Shown here: positions 1 to 8,338 of the stretch, one piece after another
How the letters are laid out: each line of letters begins with the position of its first letter
Position numbering within the stretch: position 1 is the stretch's first letter
Assembly (NCBI GenBank): GCA_041395905.1
Contig: JAWKZP010000013.1
Location: 1 to 64,000, forward strand
From: UBA7803 sp041395905
Lineage (GTDB): Bacteria > Pseudomonadota > Gammaproteobacteria > Pseudomonadales > Azotimanducaceae
DNA: 64,000 nt
Direction: 5' to 3'
Notes under the pieces: generated by a model
What the model was told of the DNA's origin: nothing
The model's input: the letters and a program-made list of their open reading frames with translations, nothing else
The model's database searches: none
Made by a program: the position numbers and the translations under genes

Positions 1-60
1 CGTGAGTCCCAGAGCGTCCAGCGCCGCGGAGTCGGTGGCGGGATCGGAATCAGGGGCCAT
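1..60 (-). CDS. Possible 5' end of an unidentified gene cut by the window edge
   Basis: An ATG at position 60 on the minus strand opens a frame that stays open to the window edge (20 codons, beginning MAPDSDPATDS and continuing ALDALGLT). It is divergent from the acyl-CoA dehydrogenase at 213. No strong Shine-Dalgarno is visible, and the fragment is too short to name. The overlapping plus-strand frame (2-220) looks like its shadow. Confidence is low. Confidence 0.3.
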   Translation of the reverse strand, partial: MAPDSDPATDSAALDALGLT

Positions 61-212
61 GGTGCGCTTCGCCGCAAATCCGAGGGGCAGTCATGTTATA
101 CGAGGCGCCGGCGGGGTTCCGTCGCGACACCGCGGCCGCGGCACAGGCGCTACCATAACCATCACCGGCACGGTTCCAGTTCGAGTGGCCGGCGCGCAAC
201 AGGAGCATCGTC

Positions 213-1913
213 ATGCCTGATTCGACCTCGCAATCCGCAATTCATCCCGTGCCCGATCAGCAGGGCGCCAATCTGTTCAGCACGGATGCCGAGCTCGAGC
301 GGCTGCTCGGTATCTACCTGCCGGGCGATCTGCTGGCGCACCTGCGCCCACGCTTCGAGCGCCTCGGCGCGCTTGCGGGCGGGCACCTCGATGAGCTCGC
401 CGGCATTGCCGATCGCAACCCTCCGACGCTGGAGCAACGTTCGCGTACGGGGCTCGACCTCCAGCGCGTTCTCAAGCATCCCGCGTACGTGGAGATGGAG
501 CGCCTGGCGTTCGGCGAGTACGCGCTGGCGGCCATGGCCCACCGTCAGGACGTGCTGGGCTGGCAGGGGGTTCTGCCGCCCACGGTGAAGTACGTGCTGA
601 CCTACCTGTTCGTGCAGGCGGAGTTCGGGTTGTGCTGCCCGGTCTCCATGACCGATTCGCTGACCCGCACACTGAAGAAATTCGGCTCGCGCGAGCTGGT
701 GGATCGCTATCTGCCGGCGCTCACGAGCCTCGATCTGGACAGCCTGGCGCAAGGCGCCATGTTCATGACCGAGCAGGGCGCCGGCTCGGACGTGGCCGCC
801 ACCGCTACCCGGGCGCGGCCCGATCCCGAGGAACCGGACGCGTGGCTGCTGGAAGGCGACAAGTGGTTCTGCTCGAACCCCGACGCGGCCCTGGCGATGG
901 TGCTGGCCCGCCCTGCAGGCGCCCCGGAAGGCATGCGCGGCGTGTCGCTGTTTCTGCTGCCCAGAGAGCTGCCGGACGGCACGCGCAACCGCTATCGCAT
1001 CGTCCGCCTGAAGGACAAGCTGGGAACGCGCTCGATGGCCAGCGGCGAAATCCGGCTGGAGGGCGCCCGTGCCTATCTGATCGGCGATCCCGGCCGCGGC
1101 TTCGTGCAGATGGCGGACATGGTGAACAATTCGCGGCTGTCCAACGGCGTGCGCGCGGCCGGCCTCATGCGCCGGGCTGCCAGCGAGGCCCTGTTCATCG
1201 CCCGCAATCGGGTCGCCTTCGGCCGCCGGCTGATCGAGATGCCGCTGATGCGCCGGCAGCTGCTGAAGATCCTGCTCCCGGGCGAGCAGGCCCGCAGCAT
1301 GATGTTTCAGACGGCGGCCGTGCTCGGCCGCGCCGATGCGGGCGACAACCGGGCCTACAGCCTGATGCGGGTGTTGACGCCGCTGATCAAGTTCCGCGCC
1401 TGCCGGGATGCGCGCAAGGTCACGGGCGATGCGATGGAGGTGCGCGGCGGCTGCGGCTACATCGAAGAGTGGGCCGACGCCCGCCTGGTGCGCGACGCGC
1501 ATCTGGGTTCGATCTGGGAAGGTACCAGCAATATCGTCGCGCTGGACGTCATCAGGGCCATCCGCCGCGAGCAGTCGCTGCCGGCGCTGGAGGAGCACTG
1601 GCGCACGCTGCTCGAGGAAACGACCCTCGAGCCGGAGCTCGCCGGGCTGCTGGACCTGGCAATGCCGCGGGCGTTGCAGCTGGCCGGCGCGGCGGCGAAC
1701 GCCGGTGCGGAAGCGCTCGCGCGGCGTGCGGCGTCTGGCCTGTACCATGTGACTTCGGCGGTGGCCATGGCCTGGGAGGCGGCGCGCATCGGATCGCCCT
1801 ATCGCGCCTGGCTGGCCGGCATGGTGCTGCGTCATCGCGTGCTGCCCATGGACCCGCTCGATCCTGCGGCGGACGATGACGCGCTGTGTGAGCGCATCCT
1901 CGCGCACAGCTAG
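213..1913 (+). CDS. AidB-like acyl-CoA dehydrogenase
   Basis: 566 residues, close to the length of E. coli AidB (about 540) and longer than ordinary short-chain acyl-CoA dehydrogenases (about 390). The N-terminal third carries AidB-type blocks (ADRNPPTLEQ near 66-75, VLKHPAYVEME near 87). The flavin and substrate region has MTEQGAGSDV (185-194), then RLKDKLGTRSMASGE near 267-281, which closely resembles AidB, and SIWEGTSNI near 435. The family binds FAD. AidB itself is linked to the alkylation response, but many bacterial homologues are simply annotated as acyl-CoA dehydrogenases, so the substrate is unknown. It converges with the amidase gene 30 bp downstream. The product class is secure, the physiological role is not. 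Confidence 0.9.
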   Translation: MPDSTSQSAIHPVPDQQGANLFSTDAELERLLGIYLPGDLLAHLRPRFERLGALAGGHLDELAGIADRNPPTLEQRSRTGLDLQRVLKHPAYVEMERLAFGEYALAAMAHRQDVLGWQGVLPPTVKYVLTYLFVQAEFGLCCPVSMTDSLTRTLKKFGSRELVDRYLPALTSLDLDSLAQGAMFMTEQGAGSDVAATATRARPDPEEPDAWLLEGDKWFCSNPDAALAMVLARPAGAPEGMRGVSLFLLPRELPDGTRNRYRIVRLKDKLGTRSMASGEIRLEGARAYLIGDPGRGFVQMADMVNNSRLSNGVRAAGLMRRAASEALFIARNRVAFGRRLIEMPLMRRQLLKILLPGEQARSMMFQTAAVLGRADAGDNRAYSLMRVLTPLIKFRACRDARKVTGDAMEVRGGCGYIEEWADARLVRDAHLGSIWEGTSNIVALDVIRAIRREQSLPALEEHWRTLLEETTLEPELAGLLDLAMPRALQLAGAAANAGAEALARRAASGLYHVTSAVAMAWEAARIGSPYRAWLAGMVLRHRVLPMDPLDPAADDDALCERILAHS

Positions 1914-1943
1914 CCCAGGCCGCGCGCGGCCCGAGGCTGCACG

Positions 1944-3365
1944 TCAGCCGCCGGCCCAGGCCAGGTCCGGATGCTGCCGGTGCCAGGGGGTGGCCTGCTC
2001 GAACGCATGCGCAACCCGCAGCGCCATGGGCTCGTTGAACGCGCGCGCGTAGATCATGAGCCCCACCGGCAGGCCCTGGCTTGTGAAGCCGCAGGGCAGC
2101 GATACCGCGCACAGGTTGAGCAGATTGCCGACGAAGCAGTTGCGCAGATAGCCGCCCGCGTAACGCATGTAGGTGTCGAAGTCCCGGTCGACCTGCTCGA
2201 CCGGCAGCGCCGGCCACATGCAGGTGGGCGCCAGCAGCACGTCGGCCTGGTCGAAGTAGCGGTCGGCCCGGCTTCGCAACGGCCGCAGCGCGTCCAGGGC
2301 GCGGCGGTACTCCACCGCGCTGACGCTGCCGCCGGGCAGCATGCGATCGCGCACCACGGGGTCGAGCTGGTCGCCGTTTTCATTCAGCAGCGCCTCGTTC
2401 ACCGCGTATCCTTCCACCTGGGAGATGACGCTCGGACGTGCCATCACCTCGGCCGCAGGCAGGAAGTCGACGCTGGCGACGCATGCACCGAGTTCGCGGA
2501 ACACGTCGACGCTGTCCCGCACGGCTCGCTCCACCTCGGCGTCCAGAGATTCGAACATGAGGCCTTCTGCGCAGGCCACCCGCAGACCGCGCACGCCGTC
2601 GTTCAGGGTGGCCAATGGATCCACGGCTGCGATGCCGAGGGTGCTGGGATCTGCAGGATCTGCGCCCTGCATGGCGGCGAACAGATGCGCGACGTCCTCC
2701 ACGCGGCGCCCGAGCGGACCCACCGAATCCAGGGTGCGGCTGAGCGGATAGACGCCCGCGCGGCTCACCCGGCCGACCGTCGTCTTGAGCCCCACCACGC
2801 CACACAGAGCGGCCGGGGTGCGCACCGAGCAGGCGGTATCGGTGCCGGTGGCCAGCGGCGCGAGCCCGGCCGCCACCGCCACCGCCGAGCCGCTGCTCGA
2901 GCCGCCGGGGACGTAGTGCTCAGGCCGCCATGGGTTGTGCGGCGTGCCATGGCTGTGATTGATGCCCACCGAGCCGAACGCGAACTCCACCGTGTTGGTC
3001 TTGCCGAGCAGGACCATCCCGGCACGTGCCAGGTGCTCGGTGACGGTGGCATCCCGCGCCGCCAGATTGCGCTCCAGCACCTTCGAGCCCGCGCTGGTCG
3101 GCAGCCCGGCGACGTCGAACAGATCCTTGGTCAGATAGGGAATGCCATGCAGCGGCCCGAGGTGCTGGCCGGCACGGATGGCCAGCTCGGCGGCTCGTGC
3201 CAGGGCCAGGGCGCGGTCTTCGTCGATCAGGCGCAGCGCGTTCAGGGCCGGGTTCAGCGCGCGGATACGCGCGAGCAGGTGCTCGCACAGCGCGAGCGGC
3301 GAAAGTTCGCCCGTGCGGATGCGGCCGGCCAGGGCAGAGACGGTTTCCAGGTGCAGATCGGTCAT
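1944..3365 (-). CDS. Amidase signature family hydrolase
   Basis: 473 residues, typical for the amidase signature family (GatA, FAAH and aryl-acylamidase relatives). The catalytic triad is visible as Lys80 in PYLTKDLFDV, Ser156 in PGGSSSGSAVAV and nucleophile Ser180 in TDTACSVRTPA, with the 24-residue spacing seen between the two serines in FAAH. The usual GGS before the nucleophile is ACS here, a mild departure. No signal peptide is visible, so a cytoplasmic amide or ester hydrolase is expected. There is no gatB or gatC neighbour, so it is unlikely to be the tRNA amidotransferase subunit. The ATG at 3365 gives the first domain at normal length. Confidence 0.9.
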   Translation of the reverse strand: MTDLHLETVSALAGRIRTGELSPLALCEHLLARIRALNPALNALRLIDEDRALALARAAELAIRAGQHLGPLHGIPYLTKDLFDVAGLPTSAGSKVLERNLAARDATVTEHLARAGMVLLGKTNTVEFAFGSVGINHSHGTPHNPWRPEHYVPGGSSSGSAVAVAAGLAPLATGTDTACSVRTPAALCGVVGLKTTVGRVSRAGVYPLSRTLDSVGPLGRRVEDVAHLFAAMQGADPADPSTLGIAAVDPLATLNDGVRGLRVACAEGLMFESLDAEVERAVRDSVDVFRELGACVASVDFLPAAEVMARPSVISQVEGYAVNEALLNENGDQLDPVVRDRMLPGGSVSAVEYRRALDALRPLRSRADRYFDQADVLLAPTCMWPALPVEQVDRDFDTYMRYAGGYLRNCFVGNLLNLCAVSLPCGFTSQGLPVGLMIYARAFNEPMALRVAHAFEQATPWHRQHPDLAWAGG

Positions 3366-3497
3366 CGCGGGTCTTCCAGTGAGCAGGCGAGAATGCGCGG
3401 AATCGGCGCCCCCGACAAGGCGCGTTTGCCGGTATCATCGCGCGTCGGTCAATGATCAACGCGGCGCTCCGGCGCCATGTCCCAGGGAGGTATCAGG

Positions 3498-3965
3498 ATG
3501 CAAGGCCCAACCAGGACCATGACGCTCGACGAGATCGAAGGCTACGTCGGCAGGGAGATCGGCGTGTCCGACTGGTTCACGCTCGACCAGGACCGAATCG
3601 ACCGGTTCGCGGACGTCACCGAGGATCACATGTTTCTGCACGTGAATCCGGAGGCGGCGAAGATGACGCCCTTCGGCGGCACCATCGCCCATGGGCTGCT
3701 GACGCTGTCGATGATGCCGGTCATGGCCTACCAGGCGGTTCCCGGCGTCGCCGGCACCAAGATGGGCGTGAACTATGGCTACAACAGGGTTCGCTTCATG
3801 GCTCCCGTGAAAAGCGGCAAGCGGGTGCGAGGCCACTTCGTGGTCAAGTCGCTCGAGCCTCAGAGCGGCGGGCGCATGCAGATCGTGCACGACTGCAGCA
3901 TAGAGATCGAGGGCGAGGACAAGCCGGCGCTGGCCGCCGAGTGGATCACCATGGTCTGGATGTGA
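3498..3965 (+). CDS. MaoC-like hot-dog fold dehydratase
   Basis: 155 residues from the ATG at 3498, chosen because AGGGAGG lies at 3484-3490 with good spacing. An in-frame ATG at 3477 has no such site. The protein has the single hot-dog layout of MaoC enoyl-CoA hydratases: DRFADVTEDHMFLHVNPE, where Asp and His are the expected catalytic pair, then PFGGTIAHGLLTLSM and a C-terminal strand ending in EWITMVWM. MaoC proteins hydrate trans-2-enoyl-CoA. The MATE exporter follows immediately and may be co-transcribed, but no functional link is obvious. Confidence 0.88.
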   Translation: MQGPTRTMTLDEIEGYVGREIGVSDWFTLDQDRIDRFADVTEDHMFLHVNPEAAKMTPFGGTIAHGLLTLSMMPVMAYQAVPGVAGTKMGVNYGYNRVRFMAPVKSGKRVRGHFVVKSLEPQSGGRMQIVHDCSIEIEGEDKPALAAEWITMVWM

Positions 3966-4002
3966 CGCTCTGACACAGCGTTCCCAGATCACACGCGGCC
4001 AG

Positions 4003-5313
4003 GTGTTCCGCCTGGCCTGGCCCATCATTCTCGCGAACGCGGCGGTACCGCTGCTGGGGCTCGCGGACACAGCGGTGATCGGCAACTTCGGCTCGATCGC
4101 CGACCTCGGCGCCATTGCCTTCGGCGCCGTCATCTTCAGCTTCGTCTACTGGGGCTTCGGCTTTCTGCGCATGGGAACCACCGGCTTCACGGCCCAGGCG
4201 GCCGGTGCTGCCGACGAGCCGGAGGTGCGCGCCACGCTGCAGCGCGCGCTGCTGCTGGCAGGGTCGCTCGGCGTGCTGCTGATCGCGCTTCAGACCCCCA
4301 TTCTGCGCGGCGCGCTCTGGCTGCTCGACGGCAGCCAAGAGGTGGAGGCACTCACCGCCGGCTACTTCGGCGCGCGCATCTGGGGCGCGCCCGCGACGCT
4401 CGGAACCTTCGCGCTCATGGGAACGCTCATCGGTCTCGGTCGCAGCCGAACGCTGCTGCTGGTGCAGCTGTTCCTCAATGGGCTCAACATCGTGCTGGAT
4501 GTCTGGTTCGCCGGCGTGCTCGACTGGGGCGCTCGCGGTATCGCGCTCGGCACGGCCATTGCGGAGTGGAGCAGCTTCCTGTTTGCGGGCGCCCTCGTGC
4601 TCCGAATCCTCCGCGAGCGTCACCGGGACCGGGAGCCGTTCTTCGGCATGGCGCGGGTGCTCGACCGTCACAAGCTGCGGCGGCTGCTGGCCGCGAATTC
4701 GGACATCATGATCCGCACGTTGCTGCTGGTGTTTGCGTTCATGTGGTTCATCCGGCAGAGCGGGCAGTTCGGTGACGTTGCCCTCGCGGCGAACCATATT
4801 CTGCTGCAGTTCGTGTCCTTCTCCGCGTTCTTTCTCGATGGTTACGCGTTCGTGGCGGAGGCCATCGTCGGCGAGTCGGTTGGCGCCCGGGATCTGAGTC
4901 GTTTCGATCTGGCGGTGCGCCGTTCGACCGAGCTTGCCGGCGGCACCGCGGTGGTGCTGGCTTCGGGCATCGTCGCGCTGGGTGGACTGGGGGTTGCCGC
5001 CCTCACCACGCTGGTCGCGGTACGGGCGGAGGCCGCGGCGGCGCTGCCGCTGGCGGCGTTGTACGTGCTCTGCTCGTTTGCGGCTTTTCAGCTCGACGGG
5101 ATCTTCATCGGCGCCACCCGCACCCGCGAGATGCGCAACGCCTCGCTGCTGTCGGTGGCCGTGTTTCTGCTCGCCTGGTGGCCGCTGGTGGAGCTGGCAG
5201 GCAATCGCGGGCTGTGGCTTGCATTCGTCATCTATGTCTGCGCCCGTGCTGCGGCGCTGGGGCTTTTCTATCCGGCGCTGCGGCGCTCCGTGACGCAGAC
5301 TGTTGCCGTCTGA
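4003..5313 (+). CDS. DinF-type MATE family exporter
   Basis: 436 residues from the GTG at 4003, with about 12 hydrophobic segments. The N-terminus (RLAWPIILANAAVPLLGLAD) and the later GFLRMGTTGFTAQA and LNIVLDVWFA blocks closely match the DinF branch of MATE exporters. MATE proteins export cationic compounds using a proton or sodium gradient. The reading frame continues upstream with a plausible MATE N-terminus (TQRSQITRGQ) to a CTG at 3970, only 4 bp past the MaoC stop. The true start may therefore be a non-AUG codon coupled to that gene. The 3' end converges with the APH-type kinase. Confidence 0.9.
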   Translation: MFRLAWPIILANAAVPLLGLADTAVIGNFGSIADLGAIAFGAVIFSFVYWGFGFLRMGTTGFTAQAAGAADEPEVRATLQRALLLAGSLGVLLIALQTPILRGALWLLDGSQEVEALTAGYFGARIWGAPATLGTFALMGTLIGLGRSRTLLLVQLFLNGLNIVLDVWFAGVLDWGARGIALGTAIAEWSSFLFAGALVLRILRERHRDREPFFGMARVLDRHKLRRLLAANSDIMIRTLLLVFAFMWFIRQSGQFGDVALAANHILLQFVSFSAFFLDGYAFVAEAIVGESVGARDLSRFDLAVRRSTELAGGTAVVLASGIVALGGLGVAALTTLVAVRAEAAAALPLAALYVLCSFAAFQLDGIFIGATRTREMRNASLLSVAVFLLAWWPLVELAGNRGLWLAFVIYVCARAAALGLFYPALRRSVTQTVAV

Positions 5314-5342
5314 GCGGCCCCACGGCCCGACGCGGCGCGGCG

Positions 5343-6386
5343 CTAAAGCGAGTCGAGCAGCTTCACCGCGCGTTCGGAACGCAGCCGGGCTGCATCCTTG
5401 TACTCCAGCGCTTTGTCGGAGCTGGCGTTGCCATCGAGACCGCGTTTGTACACGCCCTGAATGATCGCCGCGGAACGGAACATGTTGTAGATGATGTAGA
5501 ACGGCCAGTTGTCGATGGCGCCGATGCCGGCATGGCGGCAGTACTCGGCAACCATCTCCTGCTCGTCGGGAATGCCCAGGGCGGCGAGATCCGCCCCGGC
5601 GAGACCGACGTCGTTGTAGGACTCGCCGTGGTAGTCCTGACAGATGTAGCCCAGGTCGGCCAGCCCGTCGCCCAGGGTCGACAGCTCCCAGTCGAGCACC
5701 GCCACGATGCGCGGCTCGGTGGGATGGATCAGCACGTTGCCGAGGCGGTAGTCGCCGTGCACGATCACCGGCGGGCCGGCCTCGGGAATGTTCTCGGGGA
5801 GCCATGCCATGAGCCGATCCATGGCCGGCAGATCTTCCGTCTTGGAAGCGAGGTACTGCTTGGTCCAGCGGTTGATCTGGCGCTGGTAGTAGTTGCCCGG
5901 GCGGCCGAACTCGCCGAGGCCGACCGCTTGCGGATCGACGCTGTGCAGCTTGGCCAGCACGCGCGCGAGATCCAGATAGATGGCGCGGCGCTCGGCGGGT
6001 GTCAGGGTCGGCAGGCGGGTCTCGGTGAACAGGCGCCCGTCGACCCACTCCATGACGTAGAACTTGGTGCCGATCACCGTCGGGTCTTCGCACAGGCAGT
6101 GCATTTTCGGTACCGGGACCTCGCTGTGGTCGAGCGCTCTCATCACCCGGTACTCGCGGTCCACCTGATGTGCCGAAGGCAGCAGCTCGCCTGGGGGCTG
6201 CTTGCGCAGCACGTAGCGGGCGCCGCCGGCGCTCAGGCGGAAGGTCGGGTTGGACTGACCGCCTTCGAACTGCTCGATCGCCAGGCGCCCCTGGAACCCT
6301 GCTACGTGGGCGGCCAGATAGCGTTCGAGCGCCTGCTCGTCGAATCGGTGCGCGTCGCGCACAGGGGTCAGTTCTACGTCGCTCAT
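5343..6386 (-). CDS. APH-fold phosphotransferase (ACAD10/11 N-domain, LvaA-like)
   Basis: 347 residues from the ATG at 6386, selected because GGGAAGG lies about 9 nt upstream. The ATG at 6395 is too close to that site. It shows FEGGQSNPTFRL (ATP-binding loop), YVLRKQPPGELL (conserved Lys), IVHGDYRLGNVLIHP (catalytic loop) and VLDWELSTLGDGLADLGY (metal-binding Asp). This is the pattern of the kinase domain fused to ACAD10 and ACAD11 in animals and of bacterial LvaA, which phosphorylate 4-hydroxyacyl-CoA. It is not an aminoglycoside resistance gene by sequence type. It is divergent from the LLM operon at 6492, suggesting shared control. Confidence 0.85.
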   Translation of the reverse strand: MSDVELTPVRDAHRFDEQALERYLAAHVAGFQGRLAIEQFEGGQSNPTFRLSAGGARYVLRKQPPGELLPSAHQVDREYRVMRALDHSEVPVPKMHCLCEDPTVIGTKFYVMEWVDGRLFTETRLPTLTPAERRAIYLDLARVLAKLHSVDPQAVGLGEFGRPGNYYQRQINRWTKQYLASKTEDLPAMDRLMAWLPENIPEAGPPVIVHGDYRLGNVLIHPTEPRIVAVLDWELSTLGDGLADLGYICQDYHGESYNDVGLAGADLAALGIPDEQEMVAEYCRHAGIGAIDNWPFYIIYNMFRSAAIIQGVYKRGLDGNASSDKALEYKDAARLRSERAVKLLDSL

Positions 6387-6437
6387 TTGGGTCATACCCT
6401 TCCCGGAGAGTCGCGTAGGATACGGCTTGATCCGGCC

Positions 6438-6454
6438 CCTCGCAAAATGCGAGG
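6438..6454. repeat. Inverted repeat in the divergent kinase/LLM intergenic region
   Basis: CCTCGCA and TGCGAGG are perfect 7-bp arms around a 3-nt AAA centre, midway in the 105-bp space between the divergent starts at 6386 and 6492. The position suits a regulator operator or an RNA hairpin in the 5' leader of the LLM gene. No regulator gene is nearby. Confidence 0.4.
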
Positions 6455-6491
6455 CTAGCCGGCCGAACAGCATCGAGGGGGACGACCGACC

Positions 6492-7493
6492 ATGGCACTT
6501 GAGAAACGCATCGCGGTAACGCTGCCCGCGGGACCGAAGCTCGAACAGACCATCGAGCGCATTCGCTGGGCCGAGGACAACGGCATTCCCGACGGCTGGT
6601 TCAGCGACTCGGGCGCACCGGATACGCTGACTCAGATCGCGGCCATCGCCCATCACACCCGTACGATCCGCGTCGGCGTTGCCGTGACGCCGGTGTACAC
6701 CCGCACCCCCGCGGTGATCGCGGCTACTGCCAACGTCATCAGCCAGGTGCTGCCCGGGCGCTTCATTCTCGGACTCGGCTCGTCGAGCCAGACCATCATG
6801 GGGCAGTGGAACGGCATTCCGCTGGACAAGCCTCTGACGCGGGTCAAGGAAACCGCGATCATGGTGCGTTCGATGCTCAAGGGCGAGAAATCGGATTTCG
6901 ACCTCGAAACCCTGTACAGCCGGGGCTACCGGCAGGCGCCGGCGGAAAACCCGCCGCCCATCTACCTGGCGGCGCTGCGACCCAACATGATCGAGATGGC
7001 GGCCGAGTACGGCGACGGCGTGATCTTCAACCTCTGGCCGCAACACGCGCTGCCGAAGATGATGGAGCACGTGAAGATCGGCGCGGAGCGCGCCGGCAAG
7101 AACTGGCAGGACGTGGAGATCGTCAATCGGGCAATGGTGCTGGTGACCGACGACAAGGCGGCGGGGCGCAACCTGTTCCGGGCCGCATTTGCTCCGTACT
7201 ACGCGACGCCGGTGTACAACAAGTTCCTCGCCTGGGCTGGCTATTCCGATGCGGCGCAGACCATCACCGAGGGTTGGGCAGCCAAAGACCGTGCCAAGAC
7301 CGGCGGTGCCCTGACCGACGAGCTGATCGACGAGATCGCCATCATCGGGACGGAAGAGGAGGTGCAGGCGCGCATTCGAGCCGATGCCGACGGCGGCGTG
7401 CACACGCACATCATTGCGCCGATTGCCGCCTCAGCGGACGATCTGCAGCGCACCTTCGACGCCTTCCGCGGCGATCGCTTCAACTTCCGCTAG
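6492..7493 (+). CDS. LLM-class (F420-type) flavin-dependent oxidoreductase
   Basis: 333 residues with the TIM-barrel pattern of the luciferase-like family, closest in style to F420-dependent Mer-like enzymes. Visible blocks are TRTIRVGVAVTPVYTRTPAV, GRFILGLGSSSQTIMGQWNG, the IYLAALRPNMIEMAAEYGDG strand and a C-terminal GTEEEVQARI segment. Such enzymes use F420H2 or FMN to reduce or oxidise small organic molecules; an F420 operon elsewhere in this window makes F420 plausible here. It is the first gene of a seven-gene operon, 8 bp before a crotonase gene. The substrate cannot be inferred. Confidence 0.88.
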   Translation: MALEKRIAVTLPAGPKLEQTIERIRWAEDNGIPDGWFSDSGAPDTLTQIAAIAHHTRTIRVGVAVTPVYTRTPAVIAATANVISQVLPGRFILGLGSSSQTIMGQWNGIPLDKPLTRVKETAIMVRSMLKGEKSDFDLETLYSRGYRQAPAENPPPIYLAALRPNMIEMAAEYGDGVIFNLWPQHALPKMMEHVKIGAERAGKNWQDVEIVNRAMVLVTDDKAAGRNLFRAAFAPYYATPVYNKFLAWAGYSDAAQTITEGWAAKDRAKTGGALTDELIDEIAIIGTEEEVQARIRADADGGVHTHIIAPIAASADDLQRTFDAFRGDRFNFR

Positions 7494-7501
7494 GAGGGGC
7501 C

Positions 7502-8338
7502 ATGGAATTCCAGAAGATCATCGTCGACGAGCCGCTGCCGCTGGTACGGCGCATCACCCTGAACCGGCCGGAGAAGCGCAACCCGCTGTCGAACGAACTG
7601 CGGGCGGAGCTGTTTCACGCGCTGGAGAGCTTCGATCAGGATCCGGAAGTGCGGGTGACCATCGTCCGCGGTGCGGGATCCTGTTTTTCCGCCGGCTACG
7701 ACCTGGCCTCCGACGTGTCCAAGGGACAGCCGTTCTACACCGCCGGCGGTCTCGGCAACTGGCCGCGTCACGTGGTGGAAGGCTTCTTCCGCATGTGGGA
7801 TCTGGCCAAGCCCGTAATCGCCCAGGTGCACGGCTACTGCCTGGCGGGTGGCACCGAGCTCGCGACGGCCTGCGATCTGGTCTACGTGGCCGAAGATGCG
7901 AAGATCGGCTATCCGGTGGTGCGCTCCATCAGCCCGCCGGACAACCAGTTCTATCCCTGGATCGTCGGTCTGCGCCGGGCCATGGAGCTCATGCTCACCG
8001 GCGACCACATGTCCGGGCTCGAGGCGGTGGAGTGTGGCTTTGCCAATCGCGCCTTTCCGGAAGCGGAGCTCGAGGCGGAAGTCCTGCGCCTGGCGGAACG
8101 TGTGGCTCGGGTGCCTTCGGACATTCAGCAGATCAACAAGCGTGCCGTGCACCGGCAGATGGATGCCATGGGAATCCGAGCCGCAATCCGCGCCGGTACC
8201 GAGATGCAGCAGCTGGCCACCTTCACGCGCAGCACCCAGGCGCATCTCAAAGAGCTGCGCGAAAACCTCACCGGCGCGCTGTCCAAGCGCGACGAGGCAT
8301 TCGGCGACTACCGGACGAGCGGTAAGAAAGACGCATGA
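7502..8338 (+). CDS. Enoyl-CoA hydratase/isomerase (crotonase) family protein
   Basis: 278 residues from the ATG at 7502, preceded by AGGAGGGG. Crotonase landmarks are LNRPEKRNPLS, the oxyanion-hole segment GSCFSAGYDLAS and GYCLAGGTELATACDL, whose Glu matches the first catalytic glutamate. The region of the second catalytic glutamate reads YPVVRSISPPDN and appears to lack it, so simple hydration is uncertain; isomerase, hydrolase or dehalogenase-type chemistry is possible. The stop overlaps the symporter start at 8335 (ATGA), indicating translational coupling. Confidence 0.87.
   Translation: MEFQKIIVDEPLPLVRRITLNRPEKRNPLSNELRAELFHALESFDQDPEVRVTIVRGAGSCFSAGYDLASDVSKGQPFYTAGGLGNWPRHVVEGFFRMWDLAKPVIAQVHGYCLAGGTELATACDLVYVAEDAKIGYPVVRSISPPDNQFYPWIVGLRRAMELMLTGDHMSGLEAVECGFANRAFPEAELEAEVLRLAERVARVPSDIQQINKRAVHRQMDAMGIRAAIRAGTEMQQLATFTRSTQAHLKELRENLTGALSKRDEAFGDYRTSGKKDA

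Noticed and set aside
162..1907. 581-residue minus-strand open frame
   Set aside because: It is antisense to the AidB-like gene, is rich in Arg, His and Gln as typical of a GC-rich shadow frame, and has no family motifs.
5343..6386. Aminoglycoside resistance kinase
   Set aside because: The FEGGQSNPTF and WELSTLGD patterns belong to the ACAD10/11-LvaA branch, not to antibiotic phosphotransferases.
3946..6498. 850-residue minus-strand frame
   Set aside because: It spans the MATE gene and the kinase in a different frame; the repetitive Arg/Glu/Gln composition shows it is a shadow.
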